DNA of 64,000 nucleotides from Streptomyces sp. XD-27 (GCF_030553055.1 NZ_CP130713.1:3968001-4032000), one strand, 5' to 3'; shown: positions 42,168 through 51,372, numbered from the stretch's first letter. The notes: generated from the letters alone by a model not told the origin. Program-made: numbers and translations.

Positions 42168-43040
42168 ATGAGCCGCATCGTCAACACCCAGCAGGCCGAG
42201 GCATGGAACGGATACGAGGGCGAGCACTGGGCCGCCCACGACGACCGCTACGACGCCGTGAACAGCGGATTCAACGACGTCCTGCTCGACGCCGCCGCCC
42301 TCGGCGAGCGGGACCGGGTGCTCGACATCGGCTGCGGAAACGGCCAGCTGACCCGGCTGGCCGCCCGCCGCGCCCCGCTCGGGCAGGCCCTCGGGGTCGA
42401 CCTGTCGGCTCCCATGCTCGCCACGGCGCGGGCCCGCGCGGCCGAGGAGGGCGTGCCCAACGTGGCCTTCGCGCAGGACGACGTCCAGGTCCGCGCCTTC
42501 CCGGACGGCGGGTTCGACGCGGCCGTCAGCCGGTTCGGGGTGATGTTCTTCGCCGATCCCGTGGCCGCGTTCACCAACGTCGCCCGCGCGCTGCGCCCCG
42601 GCGGGCGGCTGGCGTTCCTGTGCCTGACGGCACTCGACGGCACCGACCTGGGGACCGTCCTGGACGCGATGAGCGCCCACGTGCCGCGGCCCACCGGACC
42701 GGACGGCACCGGCCCGACCTCGTTCGCGGACCCCGCCCGCGTCCGCACCGTCCTCGCCGCCGCCGGTTTCGCGGACGTCCGGTGCACCCGCGTCGAAGCC
42801 GACCAGATCTGGGGGCGGGACGTGGCGGACGCGGCCGCGTTCCTCGGCGACTGGGGACCGGTCGCCCACCACCTGCGGCAGGCCGGGCCGGACGCCGCGG
42901 CCCGGGCCCGGCAGGCGCTCGCCGACGCCCTGCGGCCCTACGCCCACCCCGACGCCGTCCGGACGCGCGGCACGGCGTGGCTGGTCACGGCCGGGCGCCC
43001 GACGGGCGGTGAGCAGCCACGCCACTACGATGCGGGGTGA
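42168..43040 (+). CDS. class I SAM-dependent methyltransferase
   Basis: 290 residues. Motif I is VLDIGCGNGQLTRLA, the beta-2 acidic residue is in GVDLSAPML, QDDVQVRAF follows, and LRPGGRLAFLCL and AAGFADVRCTRVEADQI complete the fold. It is a UbiE/MenG-like small-molecule methyltransferase of unknown substrate. ATG at 42168 has GGAGAGGAAGGG in front; an in-frame ATG at 42132 lies inside the operator and is unlikely. The stop overlaps the GTG of the TetR gene (GTGA), so the two form one autoregulated operon. Confidence 0.88.
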   Translation: MSRIVNTQQAEAWNGYEGEHWAAHDDRYDAVNSGFNDVLLDAAALGERDRVLDIGCGNGQLTRLAARRAPLGQALGVDLSAPMLATARARAAEEGVPNVAFAQDDVQVRAFPDGGFDAAVSRFGVMFFADPVAAFTNVARALRPGGRLAFLCLTALDGTDLGTVLDAMSAHVPRPTGPDGTGPTSFADPARVRTVLAAAGFADVRCTRVEADQIWGRDVADAAAFLGDWGPVAHHLRQAGPDAAARARQALADALRPYAHPDAVRTRGTAWLVTAGRPTGGEQPRHYDAG

Positions 43041-43684
43041 TGTCCCCCAGAAAAGCCGCGGTGCTGCGCTACAGCGGCGGCGACCACGACCTGCGACACC
43101 ACCTGATCGCCACCGCCGAGCGCCTGATCGCCGAGCGCGGGGGCCTCGGGCTGACGGTGCGCGCGATCGCCCGCGAGGCCGGGGTCGCCGACGGAGTGCT
43201 GTACAACCACTTCGCCGACAAGGAAGAACTGCTGGCTCACGCGCTGCGCGCCCACGTGCGGACCGTGGAGGCGGGCCTCGGCGGCCTGCCCGAGCCCGGC
43301 AGCGGCACCGTCGAGGCCAACCTGCGCGCGCACATCGGCTACGGCCTCGCCCTGCACCGGGGCATCCTGCCCGCCTTCGCCGGACTGCTGGCTCATCCCA
43401 AGGTGCTCGCCGGTTTCGCCGGCCTGGCCGAGCCCGGCGGCGACTGGCGCGACCGACTGACCGGCTACCTGCGCGCGGAACGCGACCTGGGGCGGCTCGC
43501 CCCCGGCGCCCGAGTGGAGTCGGCGGCGGCGATGATCGTCGGCGTCTGCCACGAGACGGTCCTGTCGCTGCTGTTCCAGGGAGCCGGAACGCCGACGGCA
43601 CCGCCACTCGGCCCGGAGGCCGTCGACGACCTGGTCACCGCCGTACTCGACGGCATCGGCCGCACCGGCGACCGCGCCGGCTGA
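43037..43684 (+). CDS. TetR-family repressor
   Basis: 215 residues. The N-terminal helix-turn-helix is LIATAERLIAERGGLGLTVR then EAGVADGVLYNHFADKEEL, canonical for TetR. The C-terminal ligand domain is helical and variable. The start is GTG at 43037 overlapping the methyltransferase stop, or ATG at 43040. It most likely binds the three 14-bp dyads ahead of the operon, with release by an unknown compound that the methyltransferase may modify. Confidence 0.9.
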   Translation: MMSPRKAAVLRYSGGDHDLRHHLIATAERLIAERGGLGLTVRAIAREAGVADGVLYNHFADKEELLAHALRAHVRTVEAGLGGLPEPGSGTVEANLRAHIGYGLALHRGILPAFAGLLAHPKVLAGFAGLAEPGGDWRDRLTGYLRAERDLGRLAPGARVESAAAMIVGVCHETVLSLLFQGAGTPTAPPLGPEAVDDLVTAVLDGIGRTGDRAG

Positions 43685-43742
43685 CCGCTCTCCGTACGAC
43701 GACCACGCCCCGTACGGGCGACCACTACCCGTACGGCGACCG

Positions 43743-44222
43743 CTATCCGTACATCCGGCGCATCACGAACTCGACCATCTGCTCCACGGCCTTCGCGTCG
43801 AAGACCATCCGGTGGTCGCCCTCCATGTCCAGGACGAAGCCGTACCCGGTGGGCAGCAGGTCGATCACCTCGGCGCCGGTGATCACGAAGTACTTCGACT
43901 CCTTGCCCGCGTAGGACCGCAGCTCCTTGAGCGAGGTGAACATCGGGATCACCGGCTGCTGGGTGTTGTGCAGCGCCAGGAAGCCCGGGTTCTCCCCGCG
44001 CGGGCAGTAGACCTTGGAGGTCGCGAAGATCTGCTGGAAGTCCTCGGCCGCCATCGAGCCGGTGGTGAAGGCGCGCACCGCGTCGGCCAGCGAGGGCGGC
44101 GACGGTTCGGGGTACAGCGGCTGCTCACCGTAGCCGCCGCCCGGCGTCTGCGGCTGCTGCGGCGGTGGCGGCGGAGCCGCGTAACCCTGTCCCGCGCCCG
44201 CGTTCTGGTCGTAGCCGTACAT
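43743..44222 (-). CDS. SseB-family protein
   Basis: 159 residues. A Gly/Pro/Gln-rich N-terminus (PPPPPQQPQTPGGGYGEQP) precedes an SseB-like domain: DAVRAFTTGSMAAEDFQQIF, NPGFLALHNTQQPVIPMFTS, then DLLPTGYGFVLDMEGDHRMVF. Actinobacterial SseB-type proteins are small soluble proteins, some near ESX genes; the role is not defined. ATG at 44222 has a poor ribosome site (CTTCTGGGC). An IS605 remnant ends about 25 bp upstream in the same direction, so the original promoter may have been displaced. Confidence 0.78.
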   Translation of the reverse strand: MYGYDQNAGAGQGYAAPPPPPQQPQTPGGGYGEQPLYPEPSPPSLADAVRAFTTGSMAAEDFQQIFATSKVYCPRGENPGFLALHNTQQPVIPMFTSLKELRSYAGKESKYFVITGAEVIDLLPTGYGFVLDMEGDHRMVFDAKAVEQMVEFVMRRMYG

Positions 44223-44249
44223 GCCCAGAAGCGTACTGATTGACGTGCT

Positions 44250-44269
44250 CCCTGGTCTAAAGGCCAGGG
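44250..44269 (-). mobile_element. right-end hairpin of the IS605-type remnant
   Basis: CCCTGG-N8-CCAGGG forms a subterminal hairpin at the 3' end of tnpB, with the tnpB stop (44257-44259) in the loop. This is typical of IS605-family right ends, where the guide-like right-end RNA also ends. The element boundary is probably near 44241-44248. Confidence 0.6.
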
Positions 44270-45033
44270 ATTCCTGCCACGATCGGCTGACCGCCTCGGT
44301 GACTTCCTGCTTCAACGCGCTGTGCCGGGACTCTCGCCCTGGTCATACCCGCGCTCTGCGAGGCGTTTAGCGTCTCCGCCCGTCCGGCGGCGACGATGCG
44401 ACGTCCTTCGAAGAGGACGTTGCGTGCTGCGTTGTGATCGCGGTCATGCTCGGTACCGCACTCGCCACACGCCCACCGGCGCACGCGGAGGGGCTTGGGA
44501 CCGTCCCGGTGCCCGCAGGCCGAGCACACCTGGGAGGACGGCAACGCCCGGTCCACCTTGGCGAAGGTCCGGCCGTGCTTGGCAGCCTTGTACTGCCGAG
44601 ATCTATCCCGGTATCGGTCCCCACCTCGGGAAGGATCTCGGGCTCGCTGTCGACGACGAACGACGCCCAGTACCGGTCAGCGGCATCCCTCGTGATCGTG
44701 ACGCTCGTGGGCGTCGCTGGCAACATGCGAGACCAGCGCACGCGCAGGTCTCCGACCTTGGCCACATACAACCGTCCGTTGCCGCGCAGGCTGAAGCCGT
44801 TGGCGGTGAGCCGGATCGACTGCCGCCGGTCCTTACGGGACTTGAACCGGGGCGGAGCGATCTTCGGTCCCTTGCGCTTTCCCGTCACGGAGGCGAAGAA
44901 GTTCCGGTAGGCGGTGTGCAGGTCCCAGCCCGTCGTTGAAGAACACGCGGGCGCACCCGAACGCCTGGGCCAGCGCACGGCGCTGGGCAGGCTCGGGGTA
45001 CACACGGAACCCATACCGGAGCCGCATATCCAT
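44257..45033 (-). pseudogene. tnpB: tnpB (IS605 OrfB) with two internal deletions
   Basis: Pieces of a TnpB RNA-guided nuclease lie in order. The N-terminus from 45033 (RLRYGFRVYPEPAQRRALAQ ... VFFND) breaks and shifts frame to WDLHTAYRNFFASVTGKRKG ... FKSRKDRRQS and on to GTDTGIDLG. It then breaks again, joining QYKAAKHGRTFAKVDRALPS and CSACGHRDGP ... CGECGTEHDRDHNAARN. About 60 residues are missing at the first break and roughly 80-100 at the second, where the RuvC-II Glu would lie. The RuvC-I Asp (GIDLG), the zinc ribbon and the RuvC-III Asp (DHNAARN) remain. No tnpA is present. The remnant is about 0.8 kb against roughly 1.2 kb for intact tnpB. Confidence 0.85.
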
Positions 45034-45116
45034 GCAGCCTGGGCGCATAGATATACATTGTCCAGGATCTCAACGCAAGCTCGGTCACAGTTCACCGGTT
45101 GAGGGTTGCCTCTTAT

Positions 45117-45128
45117 TACCCACGGGTA
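45117..45128. promoter_or_regulatory. candidate operator of the acyl-CoA dehydrogenase gene
   Basis: TACCCACGGGTA, a dyad with 5-bp arms, lies 68 bp before the start codon, at the edge of the IS remnant. A second half-like GATTACCG follows at 45139. A TetR-type fatty-acid regulator is a plausible ligand; this is inference. Confidence 0.45.
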
Positions 45129-45196
45129 GCATCATGGTGATTACCGATTGGATTGTCTAAGAGGTCCCTCCTCCCGAGCCTTACGGAGCCGTCGCC

Positions 45197-47023
45197 ATGG
45201 GGCACTACAAGTCGAATCTCCGCGACATCGAGTTCAACCTCTTCGAGGTGCTCGGCCGCGACAAGCTGTACGGCACCGGCCCGTTCGCCGAGATGGACGT
45301 CGAGACCGCCAAGAGCATCCTTGAGGAGATCGCCCGCCTCGCGGAGAACGACCTCGCCGAGTCCTACGCCGACGCCGACCGCAACCCGCCGGTCTTCGAC
45401 CCGGAGACCAACACCGCCCCGATCCCGGCCTCGTTCAAGAAGAGCTACCAGGCCTTCATGGACTCCGAGTACTGGCGTCTGGGCCTGCCCGAGGAGATCG
45501 GCGGCACCACCTCGCCGCGCTCCCTGATCTGGGCCTACGCGGAGCTGCTGCTCGGCTCCAACCCGGCGATCTGGATGTACTCCTCGGGCCCGGCGTTCGC
45601 CGGCATCCTCTTCGAGGAGGGCAACGACGCGCAGAAGAAGATCGCCCAGGTCGCCGTCGAGAAGCAGTGGGGCTCCACCATGGTCCTCACCGAGCCGGAC
45701 GCCGGCTCGGACGTGGGCGCAGGCCGCACCAAGGCCATCCAGCAGGAGGACGGCTCCTGGCACATCGAGGGCGTGAAGCGCTTCATCACCTCGGGTGAGC
45801 ACGACATGTCGGAGAACATCCTCCACTACGTGCTGGCCCGTCCCGAGGGCCACGGCCCGGGCACCAAGGGTCTCTCCCTCTTCCTGGTGCCGAAGTTCCA
45901 CTTCGACTGGGAGACCGGCGAGCTGGGCGAGCGCAACGGCGTCTACGCCACCAACGTCGAGCACAAGATGGGCCTCAAGGCGTCCAACACCTGCGAGATG
46001 ACCTTCGGCGACAAGCACCCCGCCAAGGGCTGGCTGATCGGCGACAAGCACGACGGCATCCGCCAGATGTTCCGCATCATCGAGTTCGCCCGCATGATGG
46101 TCGGCACGAAGGCGATCTCCACCCTGTCGACGGGCTACCTCAACGCCCTCGAGTACGCCAAGGAGCGCGTCCAGGGCTCCGACCTGTCGCAGTTCATGGA
46201 CAAGACCGCGCCCAAGGTCACCATCACCCACCACCCGGACGTGCGCCGCTCCCTGATGACGCAGAAGGCGTACGCGGAGGGCATGCGCGCCCTGGTGCTG
46301 TACACCGCCTCGGTCCAGGACGCGATCGCCGTCAAGGAGGCCGCGGGCGAGGACGCCAAGGCGCTGGAGGGCCTCAACGACCTGCTGCTGCCCATCGTCA
46401 AGGGCTACGGCTCGGAGAAGGCGTACGAGCAGCTGGCCCAGTCGCTGCAGACCTTCGGCGGCTCCGGCTACCTCCAGGAGTACCCGGTCGAGCAGTACAT
46501 CCGGGACGCCAAGATCGACACCCTTTACGAGGGCACCACCGCCATCCAGGGCCAGGACTTCTTCTTCCGGAAGATCGTCCGCGACCAGGGCCAGGCGCTG
46601 ACCATCCTGTCCGAGGAGATCAAGAAGTTCCTGGCCGAGGCACACGGCGGCGAGGAGCTGGCCGACGCCCGCGACGCGCTGGCCCGTGGCGCGGTCGACC
46701 TGGAAGCGATCGTCGGCGCCATGCTGACCGACCTCGCCGCCACCGAGAAGGACGTCAAGTCCATCTACAAGGTCGGCCTGAACACCACCCGCCTGCTGCT
46801 GGCCTCCGGTGACGTGGTCGTCGCCTACCTGCTCCTCAAGGGCGCCGCGATCGCCGCCGAGAAGCTCGCCGACGCCTCCGCCAAGGACAAGGCGTTCTAC
46901 GCGGGCAAGATCGCGGCGGCGAAGTTCTTCGCCAAGGAGATCCTGCCGGGCCTCTCGGTGCAGCGCACGCTGGCCGAGTCCGTCGACCAGTCCCTGATGG
47001 AGCTGGACGAGGCCGCGTTCTAG
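45197..47023 (+). CDS. acyl-CoA dehydrogenase, FadE5 type
   Basis: 608 residues, the length of the mycobacterial FadE5 group rather than the 380 of ordinary acyl-CoA dehydrogenases. The N-terminus ([20 protein letters not shown]) is diagnostic of this group. The FAD/substrate region has [19 protein letters not shown] and [15 protein letters not shown]; the helical domain has [20 protein letters not shown] and [20 protein letters not shown] then [13 protein letters not shown]. It carries out the first oxidation of fatty acyl-CoA beta-oxidation using FAD. ATG at 45197 has GGAG eight bases upstream. A strong terminator follows, so it is monocistronic. Confidence 0.92.
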   Translation: MGHYKSNLRDIEFNLFEVLGRDKLYGTGPFAEMDVETAKSILEEIARLAENDLAESYADADRNPPVFDPETNTAPIPASFKKSYQAFMDSEYWRLGLPEEIGGTTSPRSLIWAYAELLLGSNPAIWMYSSGPAFAGILFEEGNDAQKKIAQVAVEKQWGSTMVLTEPDAGSDVGAGRTKAIQQEDGSWHIEGVKRFITSGEHDMSENILHYVLARPEGHGPGTKGLSLFLVPKFHFDWETGELGERNGVYATNVEHKMGLKASNTCEMTFGDKHPAKGWLIGDKHDGIRQMFRIIEFARMMVGTKAISTLSTGYLNALEYAKERVQGSDLSQFMDKTAPKVTITHHPDVRRSLMTQKAYAEGMRALVLYTASVQDAIAVKEAAGEDAKALEGLNDLLLPIVKGYGSEKAYEQLAQSLQTFGGSGYLQEYPVEQYIRDAKIDTLYEGTTAIQGQDFFFRKIVRDQGQALTILSEEIKKFLAEAHGGEELADARDALARGAVDLEAIVGAMLTDLAATEKDVKSIYKVGLNTTRLLLASGDVVVAYLLLKGAAIAAEKLADASAKDKAFYAGKIAAAKFFAKEILPGLSVQRTLAESVDQSLMELDEAAF

Positions 47024-47048
47024 TCACCGCCGTCCGCGCGACCACCGC

Positions 47049-47085
47049 GCCGGGGCCGCCTCCTCACCCAGGAGGCGGCCCCGGC
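47049..47085. terminator. terminator of the acyl-CoA dehydrogenase gene
   Basis: A perfect 16-bp stem, GCCGGGGCCGCCTCCT (47049-47064) with AGGAGGCGGCCCCGGC (47070-47085), loop of 5 nt, 25 bp after the stop. Confidence 0.88.
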
Positions 47086-47145
47086 CGCGTAAGCGGGGCC
47101 CGCGCATCAGGGCCGGAAGGACGGCCGCTCCTTATCCTGAAAGCT

Positions 47146-48438
47146 ATGAGCTCTCCGTACCGCTTCGACCGCGGCCACACCGACGACCTGCTCTCCTTCC
47201 TCGCCGCCAGTCCGTCCCCGTACCACGCCGTGGCCAACGCCGCGGCGCGGCTGGAGAAGGCCGGTTTCCGGCAGGTCGAGGAGACCGACGAATGGGACGG
47301 CGGCACGGGCGGCCGGTACGTCCTGCGGGGCGGGGCGATCATCGCCTGGTACGTGCCCGAGGGCGCGACCCCGTCCACTCCGTACCGGATTGTCGGTGCT
47401 CACACCGACTCTCCCAATCTGCGCGTCAAGCCGATTCCCGACACCGCCGCGCACGGCTGGCGGCAGATCGCCGTCGAGGTGTACGGCGGCCCGCTGCTGA
47501 ACACCTGGCTCGACCGCGACCTGGGCCTGTCCGGCCGCCTCTCGCTGCGTGACGGCGGCAGCCGCCTGGTCTCCGTCGACCGCCCGCTGCTGCGCGTGCC
47601 GCAGCTCGCCATCCACCTCGACCGGTCCGTCACCGCCGAGGGCCTCAAGCTCGACAAGCAGCGCCACATGACGCCCATCTGGGGCCTGGGCGAGCCGGAC
47701 GAGGGCGACCTGATCCGCTTCCTCGCCGAGGAGAGCGGGCTGGACGCCGCGGACGTCACCGGCTGGGACCTGATGGTGCACAGCGTCGAGCCGCCCGCGT
47801 ACCTGGGCCGGGACCGCGAGCTGGTCGCCGGGCCCCGGATGGACAACCTGCTGTCCGTACACGCCGGTACGGCGGCGCTGGCCGCCGTCTCCGCCCGCGA
47901 CAGCCTGCCGTTCATCCCCGTCCTCGCCGCCTTCGACCACGAGGAGAACGGCAGCCAGTCCGACACCGGCGCCGACGGGCCGCTGCTCGGCAACGTGCTG
48001 GAGCGCTCGGTGTTCGCCCGCGGCGGCGCGTACGAGGACCGGGCGCGCGCGTTCGCCGGGACCGTCTGCCTCTCCTCCGACACCGGCCACGCCGTCCACC
48101 CCAACTACGCGGAACGGCACGAGCCCGGCCACCATCCGCTGCCCAACGCCGGCCCGATCCTCAAGGTCAACGTCAACCAGCGGTACGCCACCGACGGTGC
48201 GGGGCGCGCGGTGTTCGCCGCCGCCTGCGAGCGCGCCGGGGTGCCGTGGCAGACCTTCGTCTCGAACAACGCCATGCCCTGCGGCACGACCATCGGACCG
48301 ATCACCGCCGCCCGGCACGGCATCGCCACCGTCGACATCGGTGCCGCGATCCTGTCCATGCACTCCGCCCGCGAGCTGTGCGGCGCGGAAGACCCGCACC
48401 TGCTCGCCACCGCGCTGGCCTCCTTCCTGGAGGGTTGA
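47146..48438 (+). CDS. M18-family aminopeptidase
   Basis: 430 residues, a dizinc metallopeptidase of the aspartyl aminopeptidase (M18) family, typically a dodecameric cytoplasmic enzyme removing N-terminal acidic residues. Metal and catalytic motifs are visible: GAHTDSPNLR, MDNLLS, AFDHEENGSQS, DTGHAVHPNY and, near the end, SMHSARE. Length matches the family. ATG at 47146 has a weak GAAAG. It ends one base before the start of the SARP gene, and that gene's ribosome site (GGAGGG) lies in its last codons, so the two are probably co-translated. Confidence 0.93.
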   Translation: MSSPYRFDRGHTDDLLSFLAASPSPYHAVANAAARLEKAGFRQVEETDEWDGGTGGRYVLRGGAIIAWYVPEGATPSTPYRIVGAHTDSPNLRVKPIPDTAAHGWRQIAVEVYGGPLLNTWLDRDLGLSGRLSLRDGGSRLVSVDRPLLRVPQLAIHLDRSVTAEGLKLDKQRHMTPIWGLGEPDEGDLIRFLAEESGLDAADVTGWDLMVHSVEPPAYLGRDRELVAGPRMDNLLSVHAGTAALAAVSARDSLPFIPVLAAFDHEENGSQSDTGADGPLLGNVLERSVFARGGAYEDRARAFAGTVCLSSDTGHAVHPNYAERHEPGHHPLPNAGPILKVNVNQRYATDGAGRAVFAAACERAGVPWQTFVSNNAMPCGTTIGPITAARHGIATVDIGAAILSMHSARELCGAEDPHLLATALASFLEG

Positions 48439-48439
48439 T

Positions 48440-50530
48440 GTGGAGTTCGCACTGCTGGGCCCGGTCACCGTCGCCACCGGGCGGGGAGAGCTGCCGCTGG
48501 GCCCGCCCAAGCGGCGCAGCGTCCTGGCCATGCTGCTGCTGCAGCCCAACACGACGCTCTCCGTCGAGCAGTTGACCGCCTCCCTGTGGGAGGACGAGCC
48601 GCCCGCGCACGCCCGCACGGTCATCCAGGGGCATGTGTCCAAGCTGCGCGCCGCCCTCTCCGAGGGCGGCGCGGCGGAGTACGGCGTCGAACTGACCACG
48701 CACGGCTCGGCGTATCTGCTGCGGCTGCCCGAATCGCTGGTGGACGCGCACCGGTTCGGTGAACTGGCGGCGCTGGCCCGCCCCGAGACCGCCCCCGAGG
48801 ACGCGGTCGGGCTGCTGCGCGAGGCGCTGTCCCTGTGGCGCGGCCCGGCGCTGACCGGCACCGTCTCCACCCCGCCGTTCGCCGCCGCGGCGCACGCGCT
48901 GGAGGAGCGGCGGCTCGCGGCCGTCACCGCGCTGGCGACCGCGTACGGAACCCTGGGCGAACACGACCGCGCGGCGGCGGCGCTGTCCCCGCAGGCCGTC
49001 GCGCACCCGCTGCGCGAGGGCCTGGTCGCGGCGCTGATGCTCGCGCTGTACCGGGCGGGGCGGCAGTCCGACGCGATCGAGTGGTACCACCGCACGCGCC
49101 GGATGCTCGCCGACGAACTGGGCGTCGACCCGGGCGAGCGCCTGCGCGACGCGTACGAGCACATCCTGGCGGGCGACCGGGTCGGGCGGCGAGGCGCGGC
49201 CGTGCCGCGCGCCCGTACCGGTCCCCGGCCGGGTACGGCTGACGGCGCCGGCGCCCGCGCCGCGGTCCGGGGCGCGCACGCGGCGGCCGCGGACGCGGCG
49301 GGCGCCGGTGTTGCCGGTGGTCCGGGTGCCGCTGGTGCTGCCGGGGCAGGCGGGGGGACCGGACCGGGCCCGCACGGGGCAGATGGCCACCGGGGTCGGG
49401 CCCATGGGCCCGACATCGGCGCGCAGGCCGCGGCCGAGCACCGGGGCGACTTCGGCACACAAACCACGGCGGAGCACCGGGTCGACGTCGGCGCGCAAGC
49501 CACCGCGGAGCACGAGGTCGAGGTCGGGGCGCAGATGCTGCCGCGGGCGCCCGCCGGGTTCTTCGGGCGAGGGGCGGAACTGGAGCGATTGACGCGGTTC
49601 GCGCTGCCCGGGGCCGTCACCGACAGCGCCGTCGTCCTGGTCACCGGCCCCGCCGGCGTCGGCAAGACCGCCCTCGCCGTGCGCTGGGCGCACGCGCACG
49701 CCCGCGCGTTCCCGCACGGTCGGCTCTTCGCCGACCTCCGCGGCTTCAGCGCGGGCCAGGAGGCCGAACCCGCCCAGGTGCTGCGGGACTTCCTGCTCGC
49801 GCTGGGCGTCGAGGCGGCCCGTATCCCGGAGTCGGTGGACGCCGCCGCCGCGCTGTACCGGTCGCTGTCGGCGCGCCGCGCCCTGCTGGTCGTACTGGAC
49901 AACGCCCGCAGTTCCGCTCAGGTCCGGCCGCTGCTCCCGGTCGGTCCGCACTGCGTGACACTCGTGACCAGCCGCAGCAGGCTGGACGGGCTGGTCGCCA
50001 CCGATTCGGCCCGTGCGGTGCCGCTGCGCGCGCTCGGCCCCGATGACGGAGTGGCGCTGCTGGGTGCCGTACTGGGGCCGGACCGGGTCGCCGAAGACCC
50101 CGTCGCCGCACAGGAGTTGGTCGGGTTGTGCAACGGTCTGCCGCTTGCGCTGCGGGCCGCGGCGGCGCAGCTCACCGCCCGCCCCCGCTGGCGGCTGGCC
50201 CGGCTGGCGGCGGCGCTGCGCGACGAACGCCGCCGGCTCGCGCTGCTGTCCGCGGAGGACACCGGCGTGGCGGCGGCGCTGCGCGCGTCCGTGGCACGGT
50301 TGTCGGCGGACGACGCGCGGCTGCTGGCCACCCTGGGCAGCAGCTTCGCCCGGGAGGTGGACGTGTCCGCGGTCGCCGAGATAGCCGGGTCGGATCCGGA
50401 GCTGACCCGGGACGGCCTGGGACGGCTCGCGGAGATGCACCTGATCGACGAAGAGGCCACCGACCGCTATGTGATGAGCGATCTGGTCAAGCTCTTCGCG
50501 CAGGACGAGGAGAAGGAGAACGGCCGTTAG
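48440..50530 (+). CDS. SARP/AfsR-like regulator with NB-ARC domain
   Basis: 696 residues. Residues 1-95 form an OmpR-type winged helix (VEFALLGPVTVATGRGELPL ... RTVIQGHVSKLRAAL), about 100-245 a bacterial transcriptional activation domain (ADELGVDPGERLRDAYEHIL), and from about 370 an NB-ARC ATPase with P-loop GPAGVGKTALA, LLVVLDNARS, VTLVTSRSRL and GLCNGLPLALR. The TPR region of full AfsR is absent. Between them is a Gly/Ala linker and a 12-residue repeat (about 325-365). SARPs activate secondary-metabolite genes. GTG at 48440 follows GGAGGG; it sits one base after the M18 gene. No biosynthetic cluster is visible here, so its targets are unknown. Confidence 0.9.
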   Translation: MEFALLGPVTVATGRGELPLGPPKRRSVLAMLLLQPNTTLSVEQLTASLWEDEPPAHARTVIQGHVSKLRAALSEGGAAEYGVELTTHGSAYLLRLPESLVDAHRFGELAALARPETAPEDAVGLLREALSLWRGPALTGTVSTPPFAAAAHALEERRLAAVTALATAYGTLGEHDRAAAALSPQAVAHPLREGLVAALMLALYRAGRQSDAIEWYHRTRRMLADELGVDPGERLRDAYEHILAGDRVGRRGAAVPRARTGPRPGTADGAGARAAVRGAHAAAADAAGAGVAGGPGAAGAAGAGGGTGPGPHGADGHRGRAHGPDIGAQAAAEHRGDFGTQTTAEHRVDVGAQATAEHEVEVGAQMLPRAPAGFFGRGAELERLTRFALPGAVTDSAVVLVTGPAGVGKTALAVRWAHAHARAFPHGRLFADLRGFSAGQEAEPAQVLRDFLLALGVEAARIPESVDAAAALYRSLSARRALLVVLDNARSSAQVRPLLPVGPHCVTLVTSRSRLDGLVATDSARAVPLRALGPDDGVALLGAVLGPDRVAEDPVAAQELVGLCNGLPLALRAAAAQLTARPRWRLARLAAALRDERRRLALLSAEDTGVAAALRASVARLSADDARLLATLGSSFAREVDVSAVAEIAGSDPELTRDGLGRLAEMHLIDEEATDRYVMSDLVKLFAQDEEKENGR
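49412..49534 (+). repeat. 36-bp tandem repeat x3.4 in the SARP gene
   Basis: Units at 49412-49447, 49448-49483 and 49484-49519 plus a 15-bp partial encode a 12-residue repeat around GAQATAEHRVDV. Units differ by substitutions, so the array is not very recent. Confidence 0.9.
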
Positions 50531-50649
50531 GGCGAGGGGACGCTAGGCCGTTAGTGGGACGTTAGCGGGACGGCAACGGTACGGCAGCGGCGTGGGGGAA
50601 GCTCATATCCGTACCGAGGAACAGCACTCGCTTCCGGGGGGAATCCGCC

Positions 50650-51372
50650 ATGAATGCCACCGCCGCCGACACCCGCCGCTCCCGCGTCCTGTGGAGTGCC
50701 GTCGCGCTGGCCGCCGCGGCCACGCTCACCCTCACTGCCTGCGGCTCCGACGAGGACGGGGTGAAGACGACGGGCACGGGGTCGTCGACCACGTCGGCCG
50801 CCTCGGGCAAGCAGGTGGACGAGGCGGCGTCCGACGGCGCGGGGACGGGCTCCAGCGGCGGGACCGGCTCCGGCGGGACGGCCGGCACCGGCGGCGCCAA
50901 GGAGCAGAACGCCTCCGACGGCAGCAAGCAGCCGGAGGCCGACGGCAAGACGGCGACCTGCACCACCGCCCAGGTGTCGCTCAAGGTCAGCGAGGCCAAG
51001 CGGCCGGTCAACCACCTGGTGCTCCAGGCCACCAACACCTCGAAGAGCGCCTGCAACGCCTACGGCTTCCCGTTCCTCGGGTTCAACGGCGACCAGGCCA
51101 CCATGAGCGTCTTCGAGGACAGCAAGCCGCAGGCCGTCACGACCCTGGCGCCGGGCCGGACCGCCTACGCGGGCATCGCCTACGCCTCGGCGAGCGGCGA
51201 GGGCGACAACCCGCGCAAGGCCGCCAAGCTGCGGGTGTCCTTCGCGGGACCGAGCCAGGGCGGCAGCGTCGGCGGCACCGCGGAGCTGTCGCTGCCGCGC
51301 GCCCTGACGGTGGACGACTCCGCCAGCGTCACGTACTGGCAGAGCGACCTGAACGACGCCCTCACGTTCTGA
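50650..51372 (+). CDS. DUF4232 secreted lipoprotein
   Basis: 240 residues. A signal peptide ends at lipobox LTACG; a Gly/Ser/Thr-rich linker (about 40-95) leads to a DUF4232 domain: CTTAQVSLKVSEAKRPVNHL, LVLQATNTSKSACNAYGFPF and TLAPGRTAYAGIAYASASG. DUF4232 proteins are cell-envelope lipoproteins of unknown role in actinobacteria. Start ATG 50650 with a G-rich tract upstream. It ends at a large hairpin shared with the convergent NHL gene. Confidence 0.85.
   Translation: MNATAADTRRSRVLWSAVALAAAATLTLTACGSDEDGVKTTGTGSSTTSAASGKQVDEAASDGAGTGSSGGTGSGGTAGTGGAKEQNASDGSKQPEADGKTATCTTAQVSLKVSEAKRPVNHLVLQATNTSKSACNAYGFPFLGFNGDQATMSVFEDSKPQAVTTLAPGRTAYAGIAYASASGEGDNPRKAAKLRVSFAGPSQGGSVGGTAELSLPRALTVDDSASVTYWQSDLNDALTF

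Noticed and set aside
44250..45033. Active IS605 element or a domesticated nuclease-dead TnpB repressor
   Set aside because: The reading frame is broken with two internal deletions and tnpA is absent; domesticated TnpB-like repressors keep an intact frame.
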